The position numbers were made by a program, and so were the translations under genes. From the NCBI GenBank assembly GCA_958430865.1, contig CAUDNR010003279.1:9214-56796 (forward strand): a DNA stretch of 47,583 bases. Direction: 5' to 3'. Positions 1 through 11,520 of this stretch are shown here, piece after piece. The notes beneath the pieces are model-generated. The model saw only the letters and a program-made list of their open reading frames with translations, searched no databases and was not told the origin of the DNA. Numbering within the stretch: the first letter of the stretch is position 1; every line of letters begins with the position of its first letter. Origin of the DNA: Entrophospora sp. SA101 (Eukaryota; Glomeromycota; Glomeromycetes; Entrophosporales; Entrophosporaceae).

Positions 1-93
<93 letters not shown>
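1..93. repeat. (TTA)n microsatellite
   Basis: Nearly uninterrupted TTA/ATT trinucleotide repeat at the window edge, with one substitution near position 58. It is simple-sequence DNA with no coding sense. Confidence 0.95.
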
Positions 94-94
<1 letters not shown>

Positions 95-242
95 ATTAAG
101 TGTATAATGTGAATAAGTAATTTTTTTGGATTTTATAGATTTCCTTCGCTGAAAGAAAAATATATTTTTTGAAAATTCTAACTTTTTTCTTTCTATAAAA
201 CAAAATTCTCATCTCCCACCTTCAAACAAAATAATAAAATAT

Positions 243-573
243 TTATAAAATAACACATTCTGTACAATAAGAACCACTTCTATTATTGAATGGGTCGGCG
301 GCACCAGCAGTACCCCATACTGAAGGCACCAAATGATCCTTGGTAGATTGAATGTATTTAATTAACCTTTGAAAACGACAAGGAGTTAGATTGTTAATTA
401 ATCTATCAATCATCTATTGAATCATTGCCATGGGATACATACATTGAACTTGCCTGTGATACTTTTATTCTTGGTAAATCTAATTGTTCACGAAGTTTTT
501 TATTATGTTCAATAATACGCTGAAGCTTCATTTCAGAAATATTTTTTGTTGTTGAAGTTGTTCTTGTTTCCAT
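243..573 (-). CDS. heterotrimeric G-protein gamma subunit (fungal Ste18/Gng1 type)
   Basis: Two exons can be read, 443..573 and 243..402, separated by a 40-nt intron (GTATGT...ATAG), giving 96 residues. An N-terminal amphipathic helix containing MKLQRIIEHNKKLREQLD is followed by RIKVSQAS, then TKDHLVPSVWG and DPF, and the protein ends in CVIL, a CaaX box whose last residue (L) favours geranylgeranylation. This order (coiled-coil helix, VSxAS, PSxWG, NPF/DPF-like turn, CaaX) is the signature of fungal G gamma. The family member pairs with G beta and anchors it at the plasma membrane for pheromone or nutrient signalling. Start chosen at the only upstream Met; the exons sum to exactly 97 codons. 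The intron is very short, and a different acceptor is possible. Identity is fairly sure; exon borders less so. Confidence 0.8.
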
Positions 574-1084
574 TTTTTATTTATTTATTATTATGTTTTG
601 AGGAAAATTTAAAAAATTATATTTGCAAATGTTGTAGATTGTATGTATTTATATTTATATTTTTTTATATTTATTTTTTTTTCTTTTATTATTTAAAAAA
701 ATTAAAAAGTTGGTTATTAGATAATTATGAATGATATTCATAACGACTGACAAAACAAAAGAATTCATACATACATAAATACATACTTCTCTTTGCTTTT
801 AACATTTGTTAACAACCCAAACTAAAAATATTTGATTATTTTTCTATTAAAAAAGACTTTTTTGTAATTAAAAATCAACATTTTATGCATTGTAACAATA
901 TCCGAACAAAGGGATTTTCCTTGTGGCGATTGAACACAAATAAAAAGGAATTTAGTATCACATTTTTTTATTACACGATTAATCCCCTTCCTTAAAAAAA
1001 CCTCTCCTTACATTGAACCTATCCTAATACTAAATACAAGTCCTACGTAGACAGTCTACAATAAGGTGTCTCATATGTAAGCCC
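574..1084. other. intergenic, nothing recognised
   Basis: AT-rich spacer between the G-gamma start and the Fanzor relic. The open frame 546..734 (+) is low-complexity Phe/Tyr/Leu and overlaps the G-gamma exon on the other strand, so it is not called. Confidence 0.6.
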
Positions 1085-1834
1085 CAACGTCACGAACGGC
1101 TCTTGTTGTTTTTCTGTAATATACTTCAAAAAGTACATTACGAGCTCCATTTGCATCTCAATTAATAGTGGATTTGCAAGATGTACAATTAAAAAATCTT
1201 TATCCGTACGATTTGCTAATGTATTCCTCGGTGCAGACGATGACCTCGAACCAAGGGTACTCGGGGAATTTGTGGAGCAAAACGGTAATGTGACCGGGTC
1301 AACATTTATTTGTCTTGCAGTTTTAGAGTGGATTTTCTAAAACCGTATTTTTTAACCATGCCTTGTGTTCTAAATCCAGGAAGCAAAACTACATGTGGTT
1401 TTCGCGCAACAATTTTGCTAACCTTCGATGACACCATCCACAAGATTACGAATTTTCTTGTGTGTTCACCTTGTATTCTGCCGTAATGTAAGCAAAGTGA
1501 CGTATCCTCTTTTTCCCATTCTATAACCTTACTACTTGGATTATAGTCAGCCATGAAGGTTCTCATTCCTAGTTCAAGAGAAATGATGGTGCCAGCGTCT
1601 CTATTCTCTTCAACTGCCGAAAATTTAGGGCCTTGGTCATCAGCCTGAATTTCGAGTGGTTTGGGGGATACACAAATAGAATTCACTAAGACGATTCATG
1701 GTGAGGCGAAGGTCATAATTCATTGGTATTTTTTTACTTGCTTTAATACCTTTGAGAAATGAATAATGTCCACGATTTTTTCCCTCATTCTCTTGATAGA
1801 ATGATGATTTATTCTTTTTAGACCTGAATTTCAA
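1085..1834 (-). pseudogene. Fanzor (eukaryotic TnpB-like nuclease) relic
   Basis: Reading the minus strand and moving between frames shows the core of a Fanzor/TnpB protein in the right order: GHYSFLKGIK, then LRLTMNRLSEFYLCIP, a RuvC-I-like ISLELGMRTF (intact proteins have LDPGVRTF), VVLLPGFRTQGMVKK (RuvC-II side), TEEYISKS, CTSC of the zinc ribbon, and NGARNV of RuvC-III near 1150. Fanzors are RNA-guided DNA endonucleases carried by eukaryotic transposons. This copy is dead: there is a frame change near 1670, stops lie inside the zinc-ribbon region, the first RuvC Asp is Glu, and part of the region between RuvC-I and RuvC-II is missing. Identity rests on motif order recalled from the family, without a search. 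Confidence 0.72.
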
Positions 1835-4320
1835 TTAAAGTTATCTCAATATTTGTCTTGTAATGGTTTAAAAGGTCAATCATTGCTGTATAATGTGTGC
1901 CAAGAATCCACTCAAATCTGGTGCCTTTAAGTTTTCCAGATCTATTAATGATATAATTTCACGTAAATATTTTCTATGTCCAACGCATAGTACCAATCTA
2001 TTTTAATATTTTGTTTTTTTTCCAAGAGTTTTTCTGCTGGAGGATTTTGGAAGAGGAGGTCGAAGATGAGAGAATAACATTCTCAACTTTAAAAGAAGAA
2101 GAAGATGAGATGAAGTTAAATTCTCATTTATAGAAGAAACTACATCTTTAAAACTTTCATGTTCCATCTGGTAAATGCGAAAGATTATTTAAATCTCTAT
2201 ATGTTGATTTAACCGAGTCAACCGTAATCCATAAACCAAGAGCGAGTCTTTTAAAGAGTCATTTCATTGACTTGAGCACAGTAATTCCCTATTAGTTTTT
2301 AAGGGTAACCAACGCCAATTTGTGAATTTTTGAATGAATTCGTCTAATAGTGGCTTATTATATCTTCAAAGAAGCTGGGACGAGTCACAGCCAACTGAAA
2401 AAAAATTTTAATAAAAGTTTTTATTTTAAAAAAAATAGGAGAATTATTATTATTATAATTTTTCGAAAATCCGTCACAACAAAAAATTCGTTATATCGAG
2501 AAGAACTTTATTATAGTTTATTATTTAATCGTCTTGGACCTCAATCTGTTAAATCGGGTATGCTAAATCGAGATTCACTGCGTAAAAATATTTTCTGGTT
2601 GTATGTTTGTGAGATTAATCATGAAATCAATCAATTAGGCATCAAAAAAATATTTTTGATTGTATGTACAGTGTGTTTCAAAAAAAACCGGAAAAATTAA
2701 ATCAATCATTGTGGAACAACCACTGCATTGATTTGTATGAAAAATGGCTCATTCAATAGATTAAAAGCAAAACATTTTATTAACTATACTTTAATACAAA
2801 ATGCTTTCACTATCAGTTTTAATTATAAACCAACATCTTGATTTTTTGATCAAATTAAACTAATTAGAAACAAATCAAGAGTTAGATCTCATTTTTTTAT
2901 AATGGATTGTCCTAGACCTTGAAGATTTGACTTTTATTCCATTATTTGATAACTGGTTACCAAATATTTTGAAAAAACCAATAGATAAATTGTAGTAAAT
3001 CATGTGATTTCAACTGTGAACCCATTTTCTCCAACAATTAACTCTTCTATGAGCCAAATCATCTATTTCGTTCAATATTTGAGAATGAAATGCTCGTAAT
3101 ATGATGTGTTTGTCAGGTAGATGTATCCCTTTTATTCCAATAATGTAATTGCAAAAAAAACAGTAAAATTCAACCCTATTGTACATTTTAAAAGCTTAAT
3201 TACTCAAAAACTAAACATCAGATTCAGTTAGAAAATGATTTAAAATAACTTTAAAAAGCTTTGCTTTTTAAATTTTATTTGAAACAAGTTGGGTTGTTTT
3301 TTGGTAAAGTTACAAAGATTATTTTGCAACCAGTTGCGACCTAGGTTGAAACATCCCAAATTGTAACCTCTTAGTTGCAGACACCAACTTTACACACCTT
3401 GATAACTCTTGGTTTAAATATCTGTTTTGATCCGTGATAGTTTATCAATCTATTAAAATAAATATCATAAAAATAAATAAAATCAGTAGCTACCATTGTG
3501 GTTATCAAAGAAATAAATTTACATTTAATAATATTATTCTTTTGGGGCACATTCTAATGTATGGATTTTATACTCACAATCCAGGACCACTCATTAAATA
3601 ACAGAAAACTGACAAATTTAACAGCCCATATCTTTGTAAGTGAATATAGTTTTTTACTTTTGATTTATAATAAATGCTAAAATTTTCCCGGATCGACATT
3701 AATCCTTTTTTAACTAGTGGATCACGAATTAACTGTTTTGGTAAAAGAAAGGTTTGTTAGCAAAGCAGACAGCTCCGATTCCAACAAACAAAGAATTAAA
3801 GCTAAAAAAAGAGGAATTAATTCAAAGATACAAACTAAACTAGATGGGGGTTTTTTATGTAATATAAGTAATAAAATTATTTTTACGTTTTGAACAATAA
3901 AAAAAGCATGAATTTTTTTTATTATATTCTGTACCACCAATTATTCATCAATTATCTGGTGAAAATTTTCCACCCCCGATTAATTAATCATTGAAAAATT
4001 TTCAAAACCCCATAATCCTCATTATCTAAAGTCTTTCTCAAAAAACCAAACATCGTCATTCTCCGAATTCATTGAGTTCGTAATCATTATTCACCCTCAA
4101 AACACAACTATCTACACCATAACGATATCAATCGGTTTTTTCAAAAATCGTCATTATCCTTGAATCTCTTCTTTCATTGGCCATTTTCGTTATTCTCATT
4201 GTTATTCCAAAAAATATCATCAATCATTTTAAAAATCATACTTGATATTAAAATCACAATGATTCTCAAAGGCAATCATCAAATCATAATCTTCATAATC
4301 TTCATATCTATGTAACGTAA
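1835..4320. other. long spacer, no gene recognised
   Basis: Mostly AT-rich DNA. The frame 2350..2700 (+, 116 residues) has biased Lys/Asn/Ile composition and no family features, so it is not called. The part next to the sirtuin (about 4000..4320), read on the minus strand, is a diverged relative of the DNA downstream of the other sirtuin (about 45090..45420), which shows that the two sirtuin loci share an older common 3' flank. Confidence 0.5.
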
Positions 4321-5736
4321 TTATAAAATGGTTGTCTGTGAACACTTCCTTGAAGTCTTAATTTTCTTGACAGACCTAGTTTTCCTTTTTATATCAGTAT
4401 TATCATTAGAGTCAGCAGTCTTTTGTTGTTTGGATCTAGCAGATTTGGTGACATCAACAATATTTATGTTTTCAATTTCTCTTAATCTCTTTTTATTATC
4501 AACAGCTTTTGGTTCGTTTAATTCTTCTTCTAACAAACTGACCCATTCGTCGGTTGTACCTTGCACAAAGTAATCTACCATATCAAACATTTCTTTTGTT
4601 TTGACAATGTCAGTTAGATTGACCACAATTATTTTACCGCCTTTTTTATGAATATTCACAGCAAATTGTCTAATTAGATCCTTTATACCAGGTATTTGTA
4701 ATGATGTACCCATAATTATCATACAATCTGCTTTATTCGAATCTTTTGCTGCAACTTTTCCAATCCGAAGTTCTTGTGAGTGATTATCTCCATATAAAAC
4801 AATATTCGGTTTGAGAATTCCAATTTTGTGTGACCTCTTACCAGCATTTCTTCTTTTCTGTTCTATTATCAAAAAACATATTAATGGATAATTAAAAGAA
4901 TCAGAAATATTTTACACAAATGTTAATATGGTATTTACCACTTTGTTCGCATCGTGGACAAGATGGAGATTCGCCTTCTTTAAATCTTTCACAGTGAGAT
5001 TTACTAAACTCATATACCTCGGAACATGCAGAACATTTGAGAAATTTCATGGTTCCATGTAGTTGGATAGCCTTGGTTGTACAGTTTGATGGTTTTATTA
5101 CGATTGAATCAGTGGCCAGTCCAGCTACTTCTTCTAGATTGTCTATGTTCTGTGTGTATACTCTTACCAACTTCTTCTTGTCGTCTAGTTTTTTTAAGAA
5201 ATGGTGAGTGGGAGTTGGTCTGGCATTGTTGATGCGTTCTTTTAAAATTCCCATAAACATGTTAAAGGCTCCTATTGATTTATGGTCCTTTAACATCGTA
5301 GTATCAAACAGGTCCTTCCCAGTTCGGAAGGAACCTGGGAATCTTTGTTTAATCATATCATATATTCCACCAGCAGATCTAAAGTCCTAAATTTAAGAAG
5401 AAATACATAGAAAAAGAAATGCATAGAAGTAGAAATGTATATACACACACATATAGTTGCGTAATGATAATAATAACAACAAGAGTAAGTTGAATATTCT
5501 CATTAATTATAACAATAATAAAATGCATAATAGATGTATCAATAGATATATATTCATAAAAAAAACACGTTAAAAACGGAGAATTTGTTGAATTTAATAA
5601 TGGTTACCGGAACTCCACCAGAACATGATATTCCTGCGCCCGTAATTACTACGCATTTTTTAGATTGTTTTATAGTGTTGAACGTTTCAAAAAGATGATG
5701 ATTGTTAATTTCTTGGATGTTGATTTTAACTACCAT
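4321..5736 (-). CDS. sirtuin, NAD-dependent deacetylase, Hst3/Hst4-like (left copy)
   Basis: Three exons (5608..5736, 4939..5386, 4321..4862) give 372 residues. Sir2 signatures appear in order: GAGISCSGGVP joined across intron 1 to DFRS (NAD binding), TQNIDNLE, LHGT with the catalytic His, a zinc site CSAC...CPRC, KPNIVLYGDNHSQE, MGTSLQIPGIK and VNLTDI. KPNIVLYG and the GTSL-x-PGIK stretch resemble Hst3/Hst4, which deacetylate histone H3 Lys56 and act in genome stability; the substrate here is inferred only from family. The C-terminal 55 residues are Lys/Arg-rich and could be a nuclear localisation tail. Exons 1 and 2 look identical to the right copy, while exon 3 differs at several residues and carries 10 more. 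Confidence 0.9.
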
Positions 5737-5888
5737 TTTAAATGTAATATTTTTTTCTTAAAGAAATTTTGAGTAGAGGAAAATTAAGGAGCATTTGGAT
5801 TATTTATTATTATTAACGTGTTCATGTTGGATTACAGCATAAACGCGTAAAAATTGGTGTAACTTTTCAATGTCAGAATTAAAAATTA

Positions 5889-6129
5889 TCAGGTCAAAAA
5901 AAAATTTGTGTTAAAAAAATAATCATGAATTCTTTTCCTAAGATACAATTGATTTGTTGGAGAAAGAAAATATCTTTTTTCCTCTTTATCTCGAAGAAAC
6001 TTATGTAACAAGTTTTTCGTTGCAAAATCAGTAGCAGGTTTTTCCTGAACAAAATAAATCTCACCTTCTATCTATCGTCTCTTCAGGAAAAAAACCATCC
6101 CCTAATTCTGTAAGCGAGCTAGAAGCCAT
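5889..6129 (-). pseudogene. unidentified small coding remnant between sirtuin and transporter (left copy)
   Basis: Mirror of 43305..43545. A Met start is followed by about 22 residues (MASSSLTELGDGFFPEETID...) that stop at TGA. The next frame is then open with protein-like content (EIYFVQEKPATDFATKNLLH, later RYFLSPTNQLYLRKRIHDYF). A one-base frame change joins the two. It may be a frameshifted small gene or a gene with an intron that I cannot place. No family recognised. Confidence 0.35.
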
Positions 6130-6398
6130 AATCGGTGCTTACACTGCTAATTGCTTGTTTTCCGCGAAGGATCCTAATATAGGTTTGTGTTCATTCAATT
6201 GATGATCATTTAGACACGTTAGAGGTTATAACACATTATTAACATATAAAACCTTCTACAAAATCCAAATAATAAAATTTTAAAAATGACAAGGGAAAAA
6301 ACTTGGATCCAGTCAATGGGTGTATTTTTAGTTTTTCTCCATTAATATGAAGATGAAAAATGATGGTGGTGATTGTAATATCGATTGGTGTAATATTT

Positions 6399-6400
<2 letters not shown>

Positions 6401-6440
<40 letters not shown>
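6401..6440. repeat. (TGT)n microsatellite (left copy)
   Basis: About 13 TGT/TTG units. The mirror copy is at about 42994..43033. It creates a spurious poly-Cys reading frame that is not a gene. Confidence 0.9.
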
Positions 6441-6842
6441 ATGTTCTTTGCTTTAGGGGTTTTGAGACATTTTGTCCAATTGGACCAGTAATATCACCAA
6501 AATTGATCAAGAATCCGAATTCGCTCGAGATAATATTATGTATAATAGTTAACAAAGAAGCATTACAAAATTCTAACACAAAAGATAAGTATCAAAGAAT
6601 ATGTATTTGGCAAAATACTTTGTTTTTTTATGTATTCAACTATTATTAATTATTTATTTTTCAGGGAATTAATTTACACGTAATATTTGATGTGCCAGAT
6701 TAATAGTAAAGGAACTGTTTTACAAAAAGGTAATGTGTCATTGACTAGTACACCTGAAGGTATGATTTAGTTATTAAAGAGAGTGAAAGAATTATCATTA
6801 AACTTTCTTTCAAAAAAATCAAAAATGTCAAAGGAGTTGGAT

Positions 6843-9393
6843 TTACAAGAAATCCTCTGTTATTTCTTCTAATGATCTACCAGATGTTTCTGGAACCATA
6901 AAATACACAAAGAACCATCCAAATGTCATCAGCAATGCATAAAGCCAAAATGTACCCGAGATTGTTATGGTTTCTGTTAATGGCAAGAATGCTATAACTA
7001 CGCATGAATTCATAAACCAATTTGTTGCTAAATCATAAAAAAAATATTTAAATTAAATTAATAAATCTTTAAATAATTATAAGAATATTAAAGATATACC
7101 TGTAGCAACACCAGATGCTCGACCTCTAATATTCAAAGGAAAAAGCTCACTTTGCATTAACCATGGTGCATGGCCAAGTCCTAGTGCATAACCTTTATCA
7201 ACCATTTAAAAAAAAACTAATTAATTCCCAAACAATAGAAATAATATTATACACACACACACAAAATGCAAATTCGCCTGATATAAAAAGCATCAAAGTG
7301 AAAAGAGTAAATAAACTTCCAGCTAAACTGCCATCAGGACATGAATCATAGAATTCTTTATGATCATTTTTTGGTGAACAAATCCCTCCTGAATGTTTAC
7401 TAAACCCACATCTATCATCAATCACACAAGCAGCACATCTTGTTCCATAATCAATACATGTATCTTGTTTAGGTACAAGTCCAACAATAGAAACAAACCC
7501 AATTCCCAGAAGAAATAACCCAATAACAGTTGCTATTATTGTGTATAAAAGTATAGTTCTACGACCTACCCTATCTATAACATATAATGCAACAACTTTA
7601 CAAGAAAAAAAATTTTTTTATTAATAGAATTATTATGATGTGGATTTGATAATAAGATAACCCTTGTAAATTAATTACCAGTTGTCACAAAATTTGTGAT
7701 TGATACTAGTATAGAAAATACAATTGCTTCTTTAATGATAGCAAATCCTGCCATTTTTAATATAGTTCCCTAAGATTTTTAAAAAGATCATTTAATTTAT
7801 CACTAAAATATTATTTATTTGAAATTCAAAATATATATTACATACACCATAATACATGGCTGTATCAAAGCCTGAAAACTGCTGGAGTGTTTGGAGACCA
7901 CAAGCAATGACTAATGGTCTAAGATTTGGATGATGCAATAATTGTTGATAAGATCCAGTTGAATCTTGTTCAATAGTTTTTTGTATAATTTTTATTTCTA
8001 TTAGATAATTTATAAACTGTTAATAAAATAATTTATTAATATTTAAAAATAATAATCATTATAATAACATATGTTTAACCTTCATCCAAAAAATTTTGTG
8101 GAGCTTTAGGGTAAATTTTATGTAGAACATTCATAGCTTCTCCAAGTTCATCAGACTTTACAAGATAACGTGGACTTTCAGGAACAAATGGCATACCTAA
8201 ATTCACATAATTACATATATTCTCGTAAATATAGATAAATATAAATGCATATATTTATTCTCACAAAAGCATTATATAATATTACTTACAAATTAGTTGT
8301 ATTATAGGGGGGATAATGGATACACCAAACATCCATCTCCAACCACCATTAGAAACAAATAAAACACCAACCAAGTAAGCAATAACTTGTCCACTAATAA
8401 TCAACAAAATATTCATAGTGACAAGATGACCACGATGAAATCTTGGAGATATTTCACTAACATAAATAGGAACTACCATTGAAGCAATTCCAATTGCTAA
8501 CCCAATCACAAATCGACCTATAACTAAATAATAATATGTATCAGCAAAAGTTATGATAAGAGAGCCTACAAGAAATACAATGGCTGCAAGTGTAGATGTA
8601 ATTCTACGTCCAGAAAAATCTGATAAAGAACCTATTTAAATATATATATTTGATGTGATAATTATTACAGCTTATTATTATTATTATTATTACTACTACT
8701 ATTATTATCTTTAAAATATTATTATTATTATTTTCATCATTATCAATTATTTACCAGCTCCCAATCCACCAAAAAATGCACCAATTGTTGTTGCTAAACA
8801 AAACCAAAATTTTGTAAGTTAACATTGATTGAAAAAAAAACAATTGTTTCAAATAAAATAAATTTTGATCATTCACCTCCAACTACCATTCCTTTTTGAA
8901 AAGCTGTCATAATAAATTCATGTTCAATTAGCAACATTGCAGCACTAATTACACCTGTATCAAATCTAAAAATATTTAATTTTTTTTTTTTTATAAAAAA
9001 ACTAAACGCATATTACAATTAATTCACACATATAATATATAATACCCAAATAAGAATCTACCAATAGTTACAATTAAAGCTGAGATGACTACAAAGGGAG
9101 TGATTTTAGCAGTTTTTTCAAAATTTCTTAGAACAGGTTCATCAAAATGTTGATGAAAATGATAGTTGAGAGAAGTATTATGTGACAAGCTATCATAGTC
9201 TATATCATCATCTGAAGTAGAAATTTTTGGACTTGTTGCTTGAATTTCATTGTTTTCTTCTAATAGAGGTGTATAGGATGTGTATGACTATGTTGACAAT
9301 TATATGGTTTCAATTTATACATGGCATGATCAATTTTATAATAATATAACACAAACACACATACATCATCATCATTGATTCCTCCCTTTCCAT
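6843..9393 (-). CDS. MFS sugar transporter, proton/myo-inositol cotransporter-like (intact copy)
   Basis: Eleven exons can be followed by mirroring the right arm, giving 1701 nt (566 residues) in frame from start to stop. Sugar-porter signatures are clear: FLFGFDTGVISAA, GSLSDFSGRR, GRFVIGLAIG, PESPRYLVK, QQFSGFDTAMYYG, DRVGRR and PETSGRSLEE. A long Cys-rich loop (eight Cys between QDTC and DSC, from about residue 388) precedes GYALGLGHAPW, as in plant INT2 and animal HMIT inositol carriers, so myo-inositol is the most likely substrate, by inference. Two introns are odd: intron 1 seems to use a GTGTGT donor, and the one before YALGLG needs a GC-AG boundary (CAG/GCGAAT). The N-terminus is acidic and cytosolic. 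It is convergent with nothing; the sirtuin follows on the same strand. Confidence 0.88.
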
Positions 9394-10713
9394 TTTTTTT
9401 TTCTTTTTTTATTAAGTAAAGTTTTTTTTATTCAAGGACACAAAAAAGGATCCAATGCATCCAAACAAAATATGTATGCTAGATGGATCAAAATTATGAT
9501 CTTTTGAAACTCGAATAAAGCTTTTTTTTAAATTTAGCATTCAAGCTTGTTTTTAGGAAATTTATGTGAAGTGAATTGAAAAGGAAATTTCGAGGATTCA
9601 TATTTTAGTGATCAGCGTCCAATGAATTAACCAATGAAATTCAATTAAAATGTAACACAAATAAAATTCATTGGCCAACGAAAATGCAACGTGAAAAATG
9701 ACCAAATTTGGAAAGACTTTTTCTAATAGTGTTCCAGGAATTTTATCGATTAATTTTAACAAGCATTCTTAAGGCTAGTGGTAATTCTTAAATAATTGTG
9801 AGAAAAAATAATTAATACATTATAAAAGAAACTCAATTATTATAATGCTTTTTATTTTTTTATTTTACCAATTTCCATTAGCCAAACGTTCAATATTCTT
9901 TTTTCATTAGAATAATTGGGATTAATAAGAATATTTTCATCAGTTGATGTTTATTTTGGTTGCACCCAGCATTTGATCATTGGATCATTTCAATACCCGT
10001 TTTTTACAAAAAGATTTTACGGTTTCTTTTTATATTTCGTATTTTTAATTTTATAAAGGATTAAATAAATAAATAAAACAAATAAATTGCGAAAAGCTAC
10101 ATCCCAACAAGAAAATTTGCCATTTAAATTAATTAAAATTTTGTTACCACCTAGATGGAATTGGTTCTAGAATGATTTTGTTGTCAAACATTTTTATGTT
10201 TATATTTATATAATAATAAAAGGCTTGTACTTAATAATCGCCAAAGAGTTTTAAAATAATCATCCCAGATTCCAAAAAAAAAGTAAATGAGGGCCAAAAG
10301 AGAGGAAATTCATTAGGAAAGTCCTAACCTTTGCTTATTAAACAAATAAAACGTGGCTTTTTACCAAAGCATTTGCATAAAAATAAATTTTAAAAAATAT
10401 TATTTGATGGTTTTATTTTATTAGATGTTAACGTGGTATTTATTCTCTTCAAGTGAGGACCTGAACAAAGTTAGTTGTCAATTAGTATTAGCTCAAGCAA
10501 TCATTTTATAATTCTAAAATAAAATACAAAAAAAAAAAAAAATAATAAATTGTAATTTATATTTAATCAGCTTTTTTTTTCCCGTATATTCTATGTAGAT
10601 AATAATAATTAAATATAATTTTTAAATAAGGAATAATGAAATACTAAGGAAGAGAGAAATAGATATTTACCTAAAATTTTTTTGATAAGTTTTATACTTT
10701 ATAACTTCTAAAG
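9394..10713. other. upstream spacer of the transporter, plus methyltransferase tail
   Basis: No gene seen in most of it. Positions 10563..10713 are the reverse complement of the last two methyltransferase exons (38242..38392), so the left arm carries a 3' fragment of that gene, cut by the gap. Confidence 0.7.
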
Positions 10714-11408
10714 NNNNNNNNNNNNNNNNNNNNNNNNNNNNNNNNNNNNNNNNNNNNNNNNNNNNNNNNNNNNNNNNNNNNNNNNNNNNNNNNNNNNNNN
10801 NNNNNNNNNNNNNNNNNNNNNNNNNNNNNNNNNNNNNNNNNNNNNNNNNNNNNNNNNNNNNNNNNNNNNNNNNNNNNNNNNNNNNNNNNNNNNNNNNNNN
10901 NNNNNNNNNNNNNNNNNNNNNNNNNNNNNNNNNNNNNNNNNNNNNNNNNNNNNNNNNNNNNNNNNNNNNNNNNNNNNNNNNNNNNNNNNNNNNNNNNNNN
11001 NNNNNNNNNNNNNNNNNNNNNNNNNNNNNNNNNNNNNNNNNNNNNNNNNNNNNNNNNNNNNNNNNNNNNNNNNNNNNNNNNNNNNNNNNNNNNNNNNNNN
11101 NNNNNNNNNNNNNNNNNNNNNNNNNNNNNNNNNNNNNNNNNNNNNNNNNNNNNNNNNNNNNNNNNNNNNNNNNNNNNNNNNNNNNNNNNNNNNNNNNNNN
11201 NNNNNNNNNNNNNNNNNNNNNNNNNNNNNNNNNNNNNNNNNNNNNNNNNNNNNNNNNNNNNNNNNNNNNNNNNNNNNNNNNNNNNNNNNNNNNNNNNNNN
11301 NNNNNNNNNNNNNNNNNNNNNNNNNNNNNNNNNNNNNNNNNNNNNNNNNNNNNNNNNNNNNNNNNNNNNNNNNNNNNNNNNNNNNNNNNNNNNNNNNNNN
11401 NNNNNNNN
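10714..11408. other. assembly gap (695 N)
   Basis: Run of undetermined bases. It lies exactly where the inverted duplication should continue into the rest of the methyltransferase gene, so order and distance across it are uncertain. Confidence 1.
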
Positions 11409-11520
11409 TTTATTATTAACAGCTTTTGGTTCGTTTAATTCTTCCTCTAACATGCTGACCCATTCGTCGGTTGTACCTTGCACAAAGTAATCTACCATAT
11501 CAAACATTTCTTTTGTTTTG
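11409..11520 (-). pseudogene. 112-bp fragment of sirtuin exon 3
   Basis: Exact-looking reverse complement of 44830..44941 in the right sirtuin. It encodes MFDMVDYFVQGTTDEWVSML, with the Met-Leu of the right copy rather than the Leu-Leu of the left copy. It is cut by the gap on one side and joined at TTTTG to the direct repeat on the other. It is not a working gene. Confidence 0.9.

Larger units (their letters stand above)
4938..10713. repeat. left arm of large inverted duplication
   Basis: This stretch is the reverse complement of 38242..44496. Positions add to 49434 on the sirtuin side and 48955 on the methyltransferase side; the 479 difference is the tandem duplication in the right arm. 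No mismatch was seen in the parts compared by eye. The arm ends at the N gap, so it may continue into unsequenced DNA. Identity stops just after the donor of sirtuin intron 2. Beyond it the sequences are homologous but visibly diverged. Confidence 0.9.

Noticed and set aside
2350..2700. 116-residue frame
   Set aside because: Biased composition, no motif, no splice context; best explained by AT-rich chance openness.
6347..6649. 100-residue frame with a run of 13 Cys
   Set aside because: It is the translation of a TGT microsatellite, and the region lies just downstream of the transporter stop on the other strand.
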